Positions 13,962-23,067 of a stretch of DNA of 64,000 nucleotides are shown in pieces. The notes below the pieces were generated by a model that did not search any database, was not told the origin of the DNA, and saw only the letters and a list, made by a program, of their open reading frames with translations. The stretch lies in assembly GCA_001429255.1 (NCBI GenBank), contig LMJI01000001.1, forward strand, positions 2,513,574 to 2,577,573, read 5' to 3'. Positions within the stretch are counted from its first letter, which is position 1. Every line of letters begins with the position of its first letter. Position numbers and translations under genes: made by a program. This stretch comes from Cellulomonas sp. Root930. GTDB lineage: Bacteria; Actinomycetota; Actinomycetes; Actinomycetales; Cellulomonadaceae.

Positions 13962-16826
13962 ATGCAGCTTCCGCTCCTCCTCGCGGGTCCCGTCCTGCGT
14001 CGCGTCGACGCGGGCCTCGTCGCGGTCCAGGTGATGCTCAGCGAACCGGCGACGGTCAGGCTCACCGTCTGGGAAGGCAGGGTCGCGTTCGACACCACGA
14101 ACCCGCCCTTCGCCAGCAGCGGCGACGACCCCGACCCCAACGCGCCGACGCCGCATCCGGGCGAGGCGACGGTGCGCATCGGTGAGCAGCTCCACCTCGG
14201 CCTCGTCACGGCGCGTCTGCCTCCCGCCTCCGGCAAGGTCTTCCAGTCCGACCGGCTGTACTCCTACAACCTCACCATCACGGGCGCCCAGAACAGGACC
14301 GACCTCGCCGAGCTCGGACTGCTCGGCCCGCACACGGTCAGCGGCGTCCAGGTGGGTCCCCTCGGCTACGCCGACCGGATGCTGCCGAGCTTCGCCCTCC
14401 CGCCGACGACCCTCGACGACCTGCGGCTGGCGTACGGATCGTGCCGCCGGCCCTTGTACGACGACGGCGACGCGCTGGCGTGGATGGACGAGTACCTGAA
14501 CGAGCAGGTCGACGACCCGCGCGCGCGGATCCACCAGCTGTTCCTCGGCGGGGACCAGATCTACGCCGACGACGTGGACCCGATCATGATGCTGCGCGTC
14601 GTAGAGCTGGGTGTGGAGCTCATCGGCACCGACGGCGGGGTGCCCGTCGAGCGGGTGAAGGTGGGCCAGGTCCTCCGACGGCCGCCGGCGAGCACGCCGA
14701 CCGCGGCCGACCCGACCGCTGCGTACACCGCGGAGACGCCGCAGGAGACCACGACGGCGGGGGACCTGCCGGCCGGGCCACCGCAGTTCCCGATCCATGA
14801 CGGCCGGAAGGGTCTGACCGTCGACGGCCGGCTGGGCCTGACCACCGTCAGCGGCCAGCTCACGAGCATCGACGGCAAGAACCACCTCATCTCGTTCGGG
14901 GAGTTCGCGGCCACCTACGTCCTGGTCTGGTCGCCCGCCTGCTGGGGGGAGGAGGTGCCCGGCGCGACGACGAGCGCGGGCACCGCCGTGCGCTGGCTGG
15001 ACTCGCTCGGTGCCGACGAGGACGTCGTCCTGCCCACGCACGTCCCGCCGGAGCGCGTCCCGCAGCACCTGTACGCCAGCGCCGCGGCGCTCGCAGCGCG
15101 TGCGGCGAAGGAGGCGAAGAAGACCGACGAGGACCGCGCGAAGGAGGCCGAGAGCGAGCGGCGGTCGAGGCTGCGCAGCCATCGCGTGCACCGCGAGTTC
15201 CTGCTCGGGCTCGGCCGCGTCCAGCGCGTGCTGGCCAACGTGCCGACGTACATGATGATCGACGACCACGACGTCACCGACGACTTCTTCCTCAACCCGA
15301 TGTGGCGCCATCGGGTGCTCGGGACCGCCCTCGGCCAGGTGATCCTGACCAACGGGATGCTCGCCTACGCGCTGTTCCAGGACTGGGGCAACGACCCGCG
15401 CCGGTACGACCCCGTCACCACCCCCGAGCATCCCGAGCTCGGCGGTCAGCTCCCGGGCGACCTGCTCGACCAGGCGGCCCGGCTGTTCCCGGCGTCGACG
15501 CCCGGTCCGGACGAGGACGCCTTCGCCGCCCTCGGTCGGATGTTCGGGCACAACCTCGACAACCCGCTGCTCCCCGACGGCCGGTTCGGCGCGGTCGACG
15601 CGCCGATGACCTGGCACTTCACCGTCGACGGCCCCAAGCACGTCGTGGTGGCGCTGGACAACCGGACGCGGCGCAGCTACGCCGCGGAGATCGGTCCACC
15701 GGGCAACGTCTCGACCGAGGCGCTCGTGGACCAGATCCCGCGACCGCCGCTGCCCGCGGGGCGCGAGGTGCTCGTGGTGATCGCGCCCCTGCAGGTGATC
15801 GGGCCGCCCGTCATCGACGAGGTGGTGGCCCGGGCGATCTACCGGATCTTCGACCTGTTCACGGCGGGCGACCTGACCGACCCGGAGTCGCTGGCCGGCG
15901 ACCGGCGGATGCCCGGGACGAACCCCGACGCCCTGGAGACCTGGGCCTTCGACGCGGTCACCTTCGAGCACCTCCTGGCCAGGCTCGCGGAGCACCAGCG
16001 GGTCGTGGTCCTGTCCGGCGACGTGCACAACGCCGCGTCGAACGTCATGAGCTACTGGCGGGGTGGGCAGGAGCGCCCGGCCCGGATCGCGCAGTTCACC
16101 TCCAGCGGGTTCAAGAACGTCATGCCCGTGTACCTGCGGGCGCTCGACCGCAGCGCGATGCTCCTGCAGGAGCTCCTGCGGGCGGGGCTCGGCGTCGAGC
16201 GGCTCGGCTGGACCCGCCCCGACGCCGACCTCGTGCTGCTGCCTCGCGACCGGACCGAGGCGGACCTGGTGGCGACGACGCGGGCCAAGCTGCTCCGCAG
16301 CCCGGTGCTGCTGGCGACGCACGGCTGGCTGGACGACAACGAGGACGGCGTCGAGCCGGACCCCGAGCTCACGTCCCGGCTCAACCCGGCGAAGCCCCCG
16401 GACTGGCGCTGGCGGGTGGCACCGCTGCTGGACGACCGCGCCGACGTCGACCGCCCGGCTCCGATCCGGGTCACACCTCTGGACGATGCCCAGATCGAGG
16501 CCCAGCTCGCCGACCCCGCGACGGCCTTCGTCGCGATGCAGGCCGTCGCGGGCCGGCACCAGGCCGCCCTGGGACGCATGCGGAACACCCGGCAGATGAT
16601 GTTCCGGTCCAACTTCGGGATCTGCCGGTTCGAGTCGGGCACGGACGGCGAGGTGACCGCCGTCGGGGAGGTGCACACCTCGGCCGTCGACCCCGAGACC
16701 CAGCTCCCGGTGCTAGGCCCGTACATGGTGCACCGGGCGTCGCTGGGGCCGGTGGACGAGTCGCCGCCCGACCAGCTGAGGGAGTCCGTGCTCCGCCGGG
16801 TGCCGATCCCGGAGCCGGAACCGTGA
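13962..16826 (+). CDS. PhoD-like metallophosphatase without signal peptide, first gene of the five-gene cluster
   Basis: 954 residues. Metal-site motifs of the PhoD/alkaline phosphatase D fold are in order: AYGSCRR near 158, GGDQIYADD with Asp198, MIDDHDVTDD near 434, and LSGDVHNA with Asp687 and His689. The stretch between the first two blocks and the third contains large insertions, including a charged helical segment (about 370-405), and about 200 residues follow the last motif, so it is about twice the size of ordinary PhoD. Ordinary PhoD is exported by Tat; here the start (MQLPLLLAGPVLRRV) is not a convincing signal. Expected to hydrolyse a phosphomono- or diester. An in-frame ATG at 13920 is possible; TAGCGT at 13911-13916 resembles a -10. 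The next gene overlaps by 4 bases. Confidence 0.8.
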   Translation: MQLPLLLAGPVLRRVDAGLVAVQVMLSEPATVRLTVWEGRVAFDTTNPPFASSGDDPDPNAPTPHPGEATVRIGEQLHLGLVTARLPPASGKVFQSDRLYSYNLTITGAQNRTDLAELGLLGPHTVSGVQVGPLGYADRMLPSFALPPTTLDDLRLAYGSCRRPLYDDGDALAWMDEYLNEQVDDPRARIHQLFLGGDQIYADDVDPIMMLRVVELGVELIGTDGGVPVERVKVGQVLRRPPASTPTAADPTAAYTAETPQETTTAGDLPAGPPQFPIHDGRKGLTVDGRLGLTTVSGQLTSIDGKNHLISFGEFAATYVLVWSPACWGEEVPGATTSAGTAVRWLDSLGADEDVVLPTHVPPERVPQHLYASAAALAARAAKEAKKTDEDRAKEAESERRSRLRSHRVHREFLLGLGRVQRVLANVPTYMMIDDHDVTDDFFLNPMWRHRVLGTALGQVILTNGMLAYALFQDWGNDPRRYDPVTTPEHPELGGQLPGDLLDQAARLFPASTPGPDEDAFAALGRMFGHNLDNPLLPDGRFGAVDAPMTWHFTVDGPKHVVVALDNRTRRSYAAEIGPPGNVSTEALVDQIPRPPLPAGREVLVVIAPLQVIGPPVIDEVVARAIYRIFDLFTAGDLTDPESLAGDRRMPGTNPDALETWAFDAVTFEHLLARLAEHQRVVVLSGDVHNAASNVMSYWRGGQERPARIAQFTSSGFKNVMPVYLRALDRSAMLLQELLRAGLGVERLGWTRPDADLVLLPRDRTEADLVATTRAKLLRSPVLLATHGWLDDNEDGVEPDPELTSRLNPAKPPDWRWRVAPLLDDRADVDRPAPIRVTPLDDAQIEAQLADPATAFVAMQAVAGRHQAALGRMRNTRQMMFRSNFGICRFESGTDGEVTAVGEVHTSAVDPETQLPVLGPYMVHRASLGPVDESPPDQLRESVLRRVPIPEPEP

Positions 16827-19800
16827 GCGCCCGCTCGGTGCTCCGCCAGCTGGCGGGCGAGGTGCTCGACTTCGTCACCTTCTCCGCCGACCTCCTGGGC
16901 CGGCCCGAGGTCCGCAGCGCGGTGCTCGCCGACCTCGGGGCCGCGCCGGACGCGACCACGAAGGCCCTCGTCCTGCCGGAGGCCCCGCTCGCCGCGATCA
17001 CGGAGTACCGCGCGCAGGTGGACACGGACCTGCAGGCGGACATCGAGGCGGCCGGCAACCTCGCGCTGCTCCTCGGGGCCGTCATCGACCAGGTCGAGTC
17101 GTGGCAGGGCACGGACTGGGCGGGCCGCGGCGACACCTTCGTCAACAGCCTTCTCGACCTGCTGGGCAGCACCTACGTCCGGCGCCGCTGGCCCAAGCTG
17201 TTCCTGGTCATGCAGGCGGTGGCGATCACGACCGAGCTCACCGGGTCGCTGGCGCCGGGGGATCAGGCCCACACACGGTTCATCGACGCGTTCGGCACGA
17301 TCCTGTCGTTCGTCTGGAATCCCGGGCGGACCCTCGACGACCTGGACGACACGCAGCCGGGCGCCGAGGGAAGCACCCTGAACACCACGCTCGACACGGC
17401 GTTCCTCGTGGTCGACGGGCTCATCCGCGGCATCGTCGCGGCGATCGCCGTCGTCGACCAGACGCTGGACGAGGACGCCCTGAACGTGCTCGACGACGTG
17501 ATCGTCGGCTGGGACGCCGCCGCGCTCGACGTGGACTCGCCGGCCCGCCCGACGGCGGCGGACGTCCTGGCGGGCCGGATGGTCTCGCTGGCCCTGCGGC
17601 GCGACGGCGGCACCGACTCCGAGCAGCTCCGGGTCACCTGGATGTACCTGCCCCGGCGCCAGGGCACCCCCGCCCGGCCGCACCAGCTGTTCCTCGCCCT
17701 CGGCGGCACGCTCACGCTGGACGAGGTCCTCAACCCGGACGCCACCGACGGCCCGACCTGGAGGTTCCGGGTCGACATCCGCAGCGACGCCGGTGCCGCC
17801 CTGCTCATCGACGGCGACGGCGTGCAGCCCAACGCGGCGGCAGCCGGCTCGGCCGTGTCGGTGGGCTACCGCGCCGTGCCCGACGAGACCGGGATCAGCT
17901 ACGCCCTGCCGCGCGCGACCGGGACGCGGCTCGAGATCGGTGAGATCGCCGCCGTGCTCACGTTGAGCGCCTCCGGCGCGCGGATCCTCCTGAGGCTGGA
18001 CCACTGCGCCCTGGTGATCGACTCGGCCGACAAGGACAGCTTCGTGCGCAAGCTGCTCGGCGGGCGGCCGATGCGGAAGGTGTTCTCCCTCGGCCTGGGG
18101 TACGACGCCGCGCTCGGGTTCATCCACGAGGTGCACGTCCCGCCGACGGTCGACGCGACGGGACCCGAGCCCCCGTTCGACTCCTCCGGCCCGGCCGGCC
18201 CGCCCGCGATCGAGAAGACCCTCCCGCTCGGCGGGGGCGGGACGCTGGGGATCAACGTGCACGAGGTGGTGCTGCGGCTGGCCGGGCGCCGTGCGGAGGC
18301 GCCGGAGACAGGCTGGGCGGTGGCGGCCGGCGGGCTGGTGTCGTTCAGCACGCAGCTCGGGCCCCTGTACGTCCGCGTCGACCGGCTGGGCCTGTTCGCC
18401 GCCGTGGACACCATGACCCCGGCGGCGGAGCGCAACCTGCGGGTGATCGACGCGCACGTGGACGCGACGCGGCCGACGGGGATCGCCCTGGACCTGCGGA
18501 CCGGACCGGTCAGCGGCGGTGGCACCATCCAGCACGACCCGACCACCGGCGACTACGTCGGTGCGCTCGTCCTGCGCGTGGGCAAGCAGATCACGATCAC
18601 CTGTGTCGGGCTCGCGTCGACGCGGGACCGCGAGGGCAACGACCTGTCGTCCCTCCTCCTCATCGGCACGGTCGAGCATCTCGGGTGGCAGGCCGGCGTG
18701 GTCACGCTCGACGGACTGGGTGTGCTCTACGCCGCAGACCGGACGCTCGACGTGGCCGCCGTCCGCGCGGCGCTGCCGTCCGGGCAGCTCAAGCACATCC
18801 TCTTCCCCGCCGACCCCGTCAAGCACCTCCCGGAGCTCGTCACGGCGCTGCGCACCTTCTTCCCCCCGAAGGAAGGGACGCACGTCTACGGCCTCCTGGT
18901 GAAGCTGACATTCGGCAGCGCCCACCCCCTGCTGCGGGCCGACCTCGCTCTCATGCTGGAGTGCGACTCCGTCGCGGAGACGAGCCGGCTGCTCGTGCTC
19001 GGGCGGGTGTCGTCGGTGCTGCCGCAGGAGGAGAACGCACTCGTCCGGCTCAACCTCGACGTCGTCGGAGTGTTCGACCTCGACACCGGGGCCGCCGCCC
19101 TTGACGCGGTCCTGTACGACTCGAAGCTCTGCGGACGGTTCGTCCTGACCGGCGCCGCCGCGTTCCGGCGCGAGCGCGGTCAGGGGTTCGCGCTCGCGGT
19201 GGGCGGGTTCAACCCTCGGTTCAGCCCGCCGGCGAACTTCCCCGTGCTGCCGCGGGTCTCCGTGGCACTCACCACCGGCGACAACCCCAAGCTGGTCATC
19301 GAGGCCTACCTCGCGATCACGACGAACACCCTGCAGTTCGGTGCGAAGGCGTCCCTGTACGCCGCCGCGTACGGGTTCAGCATCCAGGGGTACATCGGGT
19401 TCGACGTGCTGGTGAACTTCTGGCCGCCGCACTTCATCGCGGACTTCGCGGCCGGCGTGCAGCTCAAGCGCGGTTCCCGGAACCTGTTCAAGGTCGACGT
19501 CCGCGGCATGCTCGAGGGGCCGATCCCGCTGCGGGTGGCCGGGAAGGCCACCTTCGGCATCCTCTGGTGGGACTACACGGTCTCGTTCGACAAGACGCTG
19601 ATCGGCGGGAGCGGGTCCGTCGTCACCGAGACCATCGACGTCGTCACCGAGCTCCTCACCCGGCTCGGCGACCCGGGCAGCTGGCGGACGGAGCTGCCGG
19701 CGGCCGCGACCCAGGTGGCCGGCGTCCGGAACGTGCCGCGCACCGACGGCCTGCTGCTGCACCCCCTGGGTCGGCTCGTCGTGCAGCAGGGGCTCGTCCC

Positions 19801-20266
19801 CCTGAACACCACGCGGGAGATCGACCGCGCCGGGGCGTTCGTGCCGCGGGACGCCCGCCGCTTCGCGCTCACCGAGCCCCGGATCGGCGGCGCGACCCCC
19901 AGCGTCGCTCCCGTCAGCGACGAGTTCCCGGACAGCCAGTTCTTCGAGATGAGCGACGCCGAGCGACTGGCCGCGCCGGGCGTGGTGATCCGCGAGGCAG
20001 GGGTGAGCTTCGGCAACGACCGCTACGCCTCCGAGGCCGCGGCCGGAGTCGCCGCACCGTTCCGCTACACCGAGATCGTCGTCGGGCCGGACGGCGTGCC
20101 CGTCGTGCTGCCCGACCCGGTGAGCGCGGAGCCCGGGCACCTGCGGGCAGGCCTGCGGTTGTCCGCGGCCGCGCGGGCGGCGACGCGCACGGCCGTCGCC
20201 GAGCGCTACGCCGGGGTGGACCGGCCGGACGCCCCGCGCCTAGCAGGGCTGGTGAGGACGCCATGA
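16823..20266 (+). CDS. Giant DUF6603-like protein of unknown function, cluster gene 2
   Basis: 1147 residues from a GTG overlapping the previous stop (GTGA). The N-terminal 300 residues are helical (LAGEVLDFVTFSADLLGR); the rest looks beta-rich with repeated amphipathic strands. The segment about 855-920 (PPHFIADFAAGVQLKRG; FGILWWDYTVSFDKT) resembles what I remember of DUF6603 proteins, and this is the basis of the call. No signal peptide, membrane helix or catalytic motif is visible. Translational coupling to the PhoD-like gene and to the next gene argues for one complex or pathway. The biochemical role is unknown, and the family name should be checked by profile search. Confidence 0.6.
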   Translation: MSARSVLRQLAGEVLDFVTFSADLLGRPEVRSAVLADLGAAPDATTKALVLPEAPLAAITEYRAQVDTDLQADIEAAGNLALLLGAVIDQVESWQGTDWAGRGDTFVNSLLDLLGSTYVRRRWPKLFLVMQAVAITTELTGSLAPGDQAHTRFIDAFGTILSFVWNPGRTLDDLDDTQPGAEGSTLNTTLDTAFLVVDGLIRGIVAAIAVVDQTLDEDALNVLDDVIVGWDAAALDVDSPARPTAADVLAGRMVSLALRRDGGTDSEQLRVTWMYLPRRQGTPARPHQLFLALGGTLTLDEVLNPDATDGPTWRFRVDIRSDAGAALLIDGDGVQPNAAAAGSAVSVGYRAVPDETGISYALPRATGTRLEIGEIAAVLTLSASGARILLRLDHCALVIDSADKDSFVRKLLGGRPMRKVFSLGLGYDAALGFIHEVHVPPTVDATGPEPPFDSSGPAGPPAIEKTLPLGGGGTLGINVHEVVLRLAGRRAEAPETGWAVAAGGLVSFSTQLGPLYVRVDRLGLFAAVDTMTPAAERNLRVIDAHVDATRPTGIALDLRTGPVSGGGTIQHDPTTGDYVGALVLRVGKQITITCVGLASTRDREGNDLSSLLLIGTVEHLGWQAGVVTLDGLGVLYAADRTLDVAAVRAALPSGQLKHILFPADPVKHLPELVTALRTFFPPKEGTHVYGLLVKLTFGSAHPLLRADLALMLECDSVAETSRLLVLGRVSSVLPQEENALVRLNLDVVGVFDLDTGAAALDAVLYDSKLCGRFVLTGAAAFRRERGQGFALAVGGFNPRFSPPANFPVLPRVSVALTTGDNPKLVIEAYLAITTNTLQFGAKASLYAAAYGFSIQGYIGFDVLVNFWPPHFIADFAAGVQLKRGSRNLFKVDVRGMLEGPIPLRVAGKATFGILWWDYTVSFDKTLIGGSGSVVTETIDVVTELLTRLGDPGSWRTELPAAATQVAGVRNVPRTDGLLLHPLGRLVVQQGLVPLNTTREIDRAGAFVPRDARRFALTEPRIGGATPSVAPVSDEFPDSQFFEMSDAERLAAPGVVIREAGVSFGNDRYASEAAAGVAAPFRYTEIVVGPDGVPVVLPDPVSAEPGHLRAGLRLSAAARAATRTAVAERYAGVDRPDAPRLAGLVRTP

Positions 20267-23067
20267 CCGAGCCGAGCCTGGTCTTCCTGCCGTGGGCGCG
20301 CCGGGGTGGTCCGCTCGACCTTCCGCCGGACGTCCGCGACGGCCACCCGGCGAGCCAGGCCTCGGCCACCGCGGAGGTGAAGGTCAACGGCGTCGGACCG
20401 GCGACCGTCCCCGTCCGGTTGCTCGGCCCGGGCGACGTCACCGGGCTCCCGACCCAGCAGGTGATCCGCACCGACCCGGCGCCGGGGGCACGGACGTTCG
20501 AGGCCAACTACCTGCCGCTCGTGGAGTTCGACGAGCCCGCGCTGCCCTGGCTGTTCACCCCGGCCTCGGCGTCCGCGGCCCGGTTGCGGCCCTGGCTGTG
20601 CCTGGTCGTGGTGCGCGAGCAGCCGGGCGTGCAGCTGGCGCCGCCCGCGCGCGGCTCGCTGCCGGTGCTGAGGATCGGCATCCCGGCCCGCCCGGAGGAC
20701 GAGCTGCCCGACCTCGACGACAGCTGGGCCTGGGCGCACGCCCAGCTGGCCACCGAGGTCGCGATGACCGACGCGGCGCTCGCGGACGCGCTGGCCGCCG
20801 ACCCCGGGCGCAGCCTGTCCCGGCTGGTCTGCGGGCGGCTGCTGGCCGAGCAGACCGAGTACCTCGCCTGCGTGGTGCCCACGTTCGAGGCGGGCCGGCT
20901 CGCGGGGCTGGGGGACGATCCCGGCGCCGCCGAGGGGCCGGCGTGGCGACGCGCACCGGGGATGCCGGCGGTGGAGCTGCCGGTCCTGCACCACTGGCGG
21001 TTCGCGACCGGCCCGGCCGGCGACTTCCAGTCCCTCGCCCTCGCGATCCGCGGCCGTCCGGTCGCCGACGGCTTCGGCACCCGGGCGGTGGACCTGTCGA
21101 CCTCGGGACTCGGGATCGCCGGTGCCGAGGATGCCCAGGTGCGGCTGGCGGGGGCGCTCGTCGCGCTCGAGGCACCCGTCGGGCGGTGGTCGGACCCGGC
21201 GATGGAAGGGCGCTTCGCGGCGGCCCTGGTCGACGTGCTCAACGCGCCCGACCAGGTGCCGGCGAACAACCCGCTGCTGGCTCCGCCGCGGTACGGCTCG
21301 GCGTACGCCGCCCCGGCGGCCCTGGACCCCGTGTCCCCAGGACACTGGTACCTGCAGCTCAACACCGACCCGGCGAACAGGGTGGCGGCCGCCCTCGGCA
21401 CGCTCGTGGTCCAGCAGCAGCAGGAGACGCTCGTGGCGGCGGCGTGGGACCAGGCGGCGGACCTGCACGCCGCGGGGCGGGTCTTCGGGCTGGCCGCCTT
21501 CGGCCTGGCGGTCGCCGGAAGCCTGCACCGGCGGCACGTGGCCCCGCTGCCGCCCGAGTCGGGCCTGTTCGTGCTCGCTCCCTTGCGCGCCCGGCTCCTG
21601 CGGGCGTCCGCGACCGGGAGCACCAGCTTCGCCCAGCAGTGGGCCGAGGCCCGGCTGCCGGACCTGGCGCTGAGCTCCGTGGTCCGGCGGGTGACCCGCC
21701 CCCGCGGCCCGGCCGTGCGGAGGGTGGGACCCACGGCGCCGGTGACCGGGATCGGCGTCCTCGGGCGGATGGCACCGACCGCGATGATGGGCCGCGAGTT
21801 CACGCCGGCGGCCGGCCCGCTGACCTTCGAGGCGGGGGGCGGCGCGCTGCTCCTGTCCTGGGCGCAGGTGAGCAAGGACGCGGTCGAGGGCGCGCCGCCG
21901 CGGCCGGGGTTCGAGATCGGCCCCACGCCGACGCCCGCCCCCGGACCGGACCCGCTGCCACCGTTCGGCGGAGGCGTGGTCGTGGGCGGCGTGCTGGGCG
22001 GCGGCGTGCTGCACGGGGGGCTCGCCCGGCATGCCGAACCGTCCCTCGCGCGGCGCCGACCGACCGATCCGTTCGACCCGACGGACCCGACCGACCCGAC
22101 GGAGCCCGACCCCGTCGACCCGACGGAGCCGGACCCCCACCCGCACCCGCCGCGCCGGGACAACCAGGTGGCCGCGGCCTTCCGGACCGCAGCGGCACGT
22201 CATCTGTCCGCGTTCCTGGCCCCGGCCCCGCCGGACCGCAGCCCTCTCGGCATTCTGGCCGTGGACGCGATGTTCGCCGAGGCGCTGGAGCTCACCACGC
22301 CCGCCCGGACCTTCTCCGCCCGGGTGTCCGGCCTGCTCGAGGAGCCCGTGCCTCAGGACCCGGCGGGTCCGGTGCCGCCCGTGCGGTTCGCGCCGCGGTT
22401 CGACACCCCGATGTCGCGCTCGCTCGTCGAGCTCGGTCAGCATTGGCTGCTGCCCGGGCTCGACGGCGTCCCGGCCAACACCGCCCTGGGCCTGCGCACC
22501 AACGGGGAGTTCGTCGAGGCGTTCCTGGTCGGGCTCAACCACGAGCTCGGCCGCGAGCTGCTCTGGCGCGAGTACCCGACGCCGATGACCGCGACGTTCT
22601 TCGACCGCTTCTGGGACGCGGCCGTGGCGCCCGACGCCCCACCCGACATCACGCCCCTGGACTCGTGGGGAGGTCGGGCGCTGGGCGCGCCGACGGTCGC
22701 CGAGGACCGGTTCGTCCTGCTCCTGCGCAGCGAGCTGATCAGGCGCTTCCCCGACGCCCTCGTGTCCGCCACCCGTCCGGGTCCGCCCGCCGAGCAGCTC
22801 CTGCCGGTCTTCCGCGGCGCGATGGAGCCCGACATCACCTTCTTCGGGTTCGCCGTACCGCTGGCCGACGCCGACGACTGGTCGATCGTGATCGCCGAGC
22901 AGCCGGGCGCCCCGCGCTTCGGCTTCGAGGTGGGGGAGGCGCCCGCCGGCGTCAGCCACGCGCCCGTGACCGAGGCGACGTCGGCGAGCCAGGCCGCGCG
23001 GCTGCGCCAGCTGCCCGCCCGGATCACCATCCCCGTGACCGTGCTCCTGCGGAGGCCGACGCCATGA
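20263..23067 (+). CDS. Large conserved protein of unknown function, cluster gene 3
   Basis: 934 residues; ATG overlaps the previous stop (ATGA) and is preceded by GGTGAGGA. It starts SLVFLPWARRGGPLDLPP and has a long N-terminal region rich in Ala/Leu/Arg, a low-complexity Pro/Asp/Thr linker at about 600-633 (repeats of DPT and EPDP), then a second domain with a striking block near 750 (FLVGLNHELGRELLWREYP). I recall this block from uncharacterised proteins in similar clusters, but know no function. No signal peptide or membrane helix. The linker suggests two separately folded halves. The next gene overlaps by 4 bases. Confidence 0.7.
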   Translation: MTEPSLVFLPWARRGGPLDLPPDVRDGHPASQASATAEVKVNGVGPATVPVRLLGPGDVTGLPTQQVIRTDPAPGARTFEANYLPLVEFDEPALPWLFTPASASAARLRPWLCLVVVREQPGVQLAPPARGSLPVLRIGIPARPEDELPDLDDSWAWAHAQLATEVAMTDAALADALAADPGRSLSRLVCGRLLAEQTEYLACVVPTFEAGRLAGLGDDPGAAEGPAWRRAPGMPAVELPVLHHWRFATGPAGDFQSLALAIRGRPVADGFGTRAVDLSTSGLGIAGAEDAQVRLAGALVALEAPVGRWSDPAMEGRFAAALVDVLNAPDQVPANNPLLAPPRYGSAYAAPAALDPVSPGHWYLQLNTDPANRVAAALGTLVVQQQQETLVAAAWDQAADLHAAGRVFGLAAFGLAVAGSLHRRHVAPLPPESGLFVLAPLRARLLRASATGSTSFAQQWAEARLPDLALSSVVRRVTRPRGPAVRRVGPTAPVTGIGVLGRMAPTAMMGREFTPAAGPLTFEAGGGALLLSWAQVSKDAVEGAPPRPGFEIGPTPTPAPGPDPLPPFGGGVVVGGVLGGGVLHGGLARHAEPSLARRRPTDPFDPTDPTDPTEPDPVDPTEPDPHPHPPRRDNQVAAAFRTAAARHLSAFLAPAPPDRSPLGILAVDAMFAEALELTTPARTFSARVSGLLEEPVPQDPAGPVPPVRFAPRFDTPMSRSLVELGQHWLLPGLDGVPANTALGLRTNGEFVEAFLVGLNHELGRELLWREYPTPMTATFFDRFWDAAVAPDAPPDITPLDSWGGRALGAPTVAEDRFVLLLRSELIRRFPDALVSATRPGPPAEQLLPVFRGAMEPDITFFGFAVPLADADDWSIVIAEQPGAPRFGFEVGEAPAGVSHAPVTEATSASQAARLRQLPARITIPVTVLLRRPTP

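Noticed and set aside
16052..20140. Very long open frame on the minus strand (about 1360 codons) opposite the DUF6603-like gene
   Set aside because: Gly/Arg/His-rich with no domain pattern; high GC leaves long stop-free frames opposite real genes.
22060..22160. Repeats in cluster gene 3 as a mobile or CRISPR-like element
   Set aside because: They encode an in-frame Pro/Asp/Thr linker within the protein.
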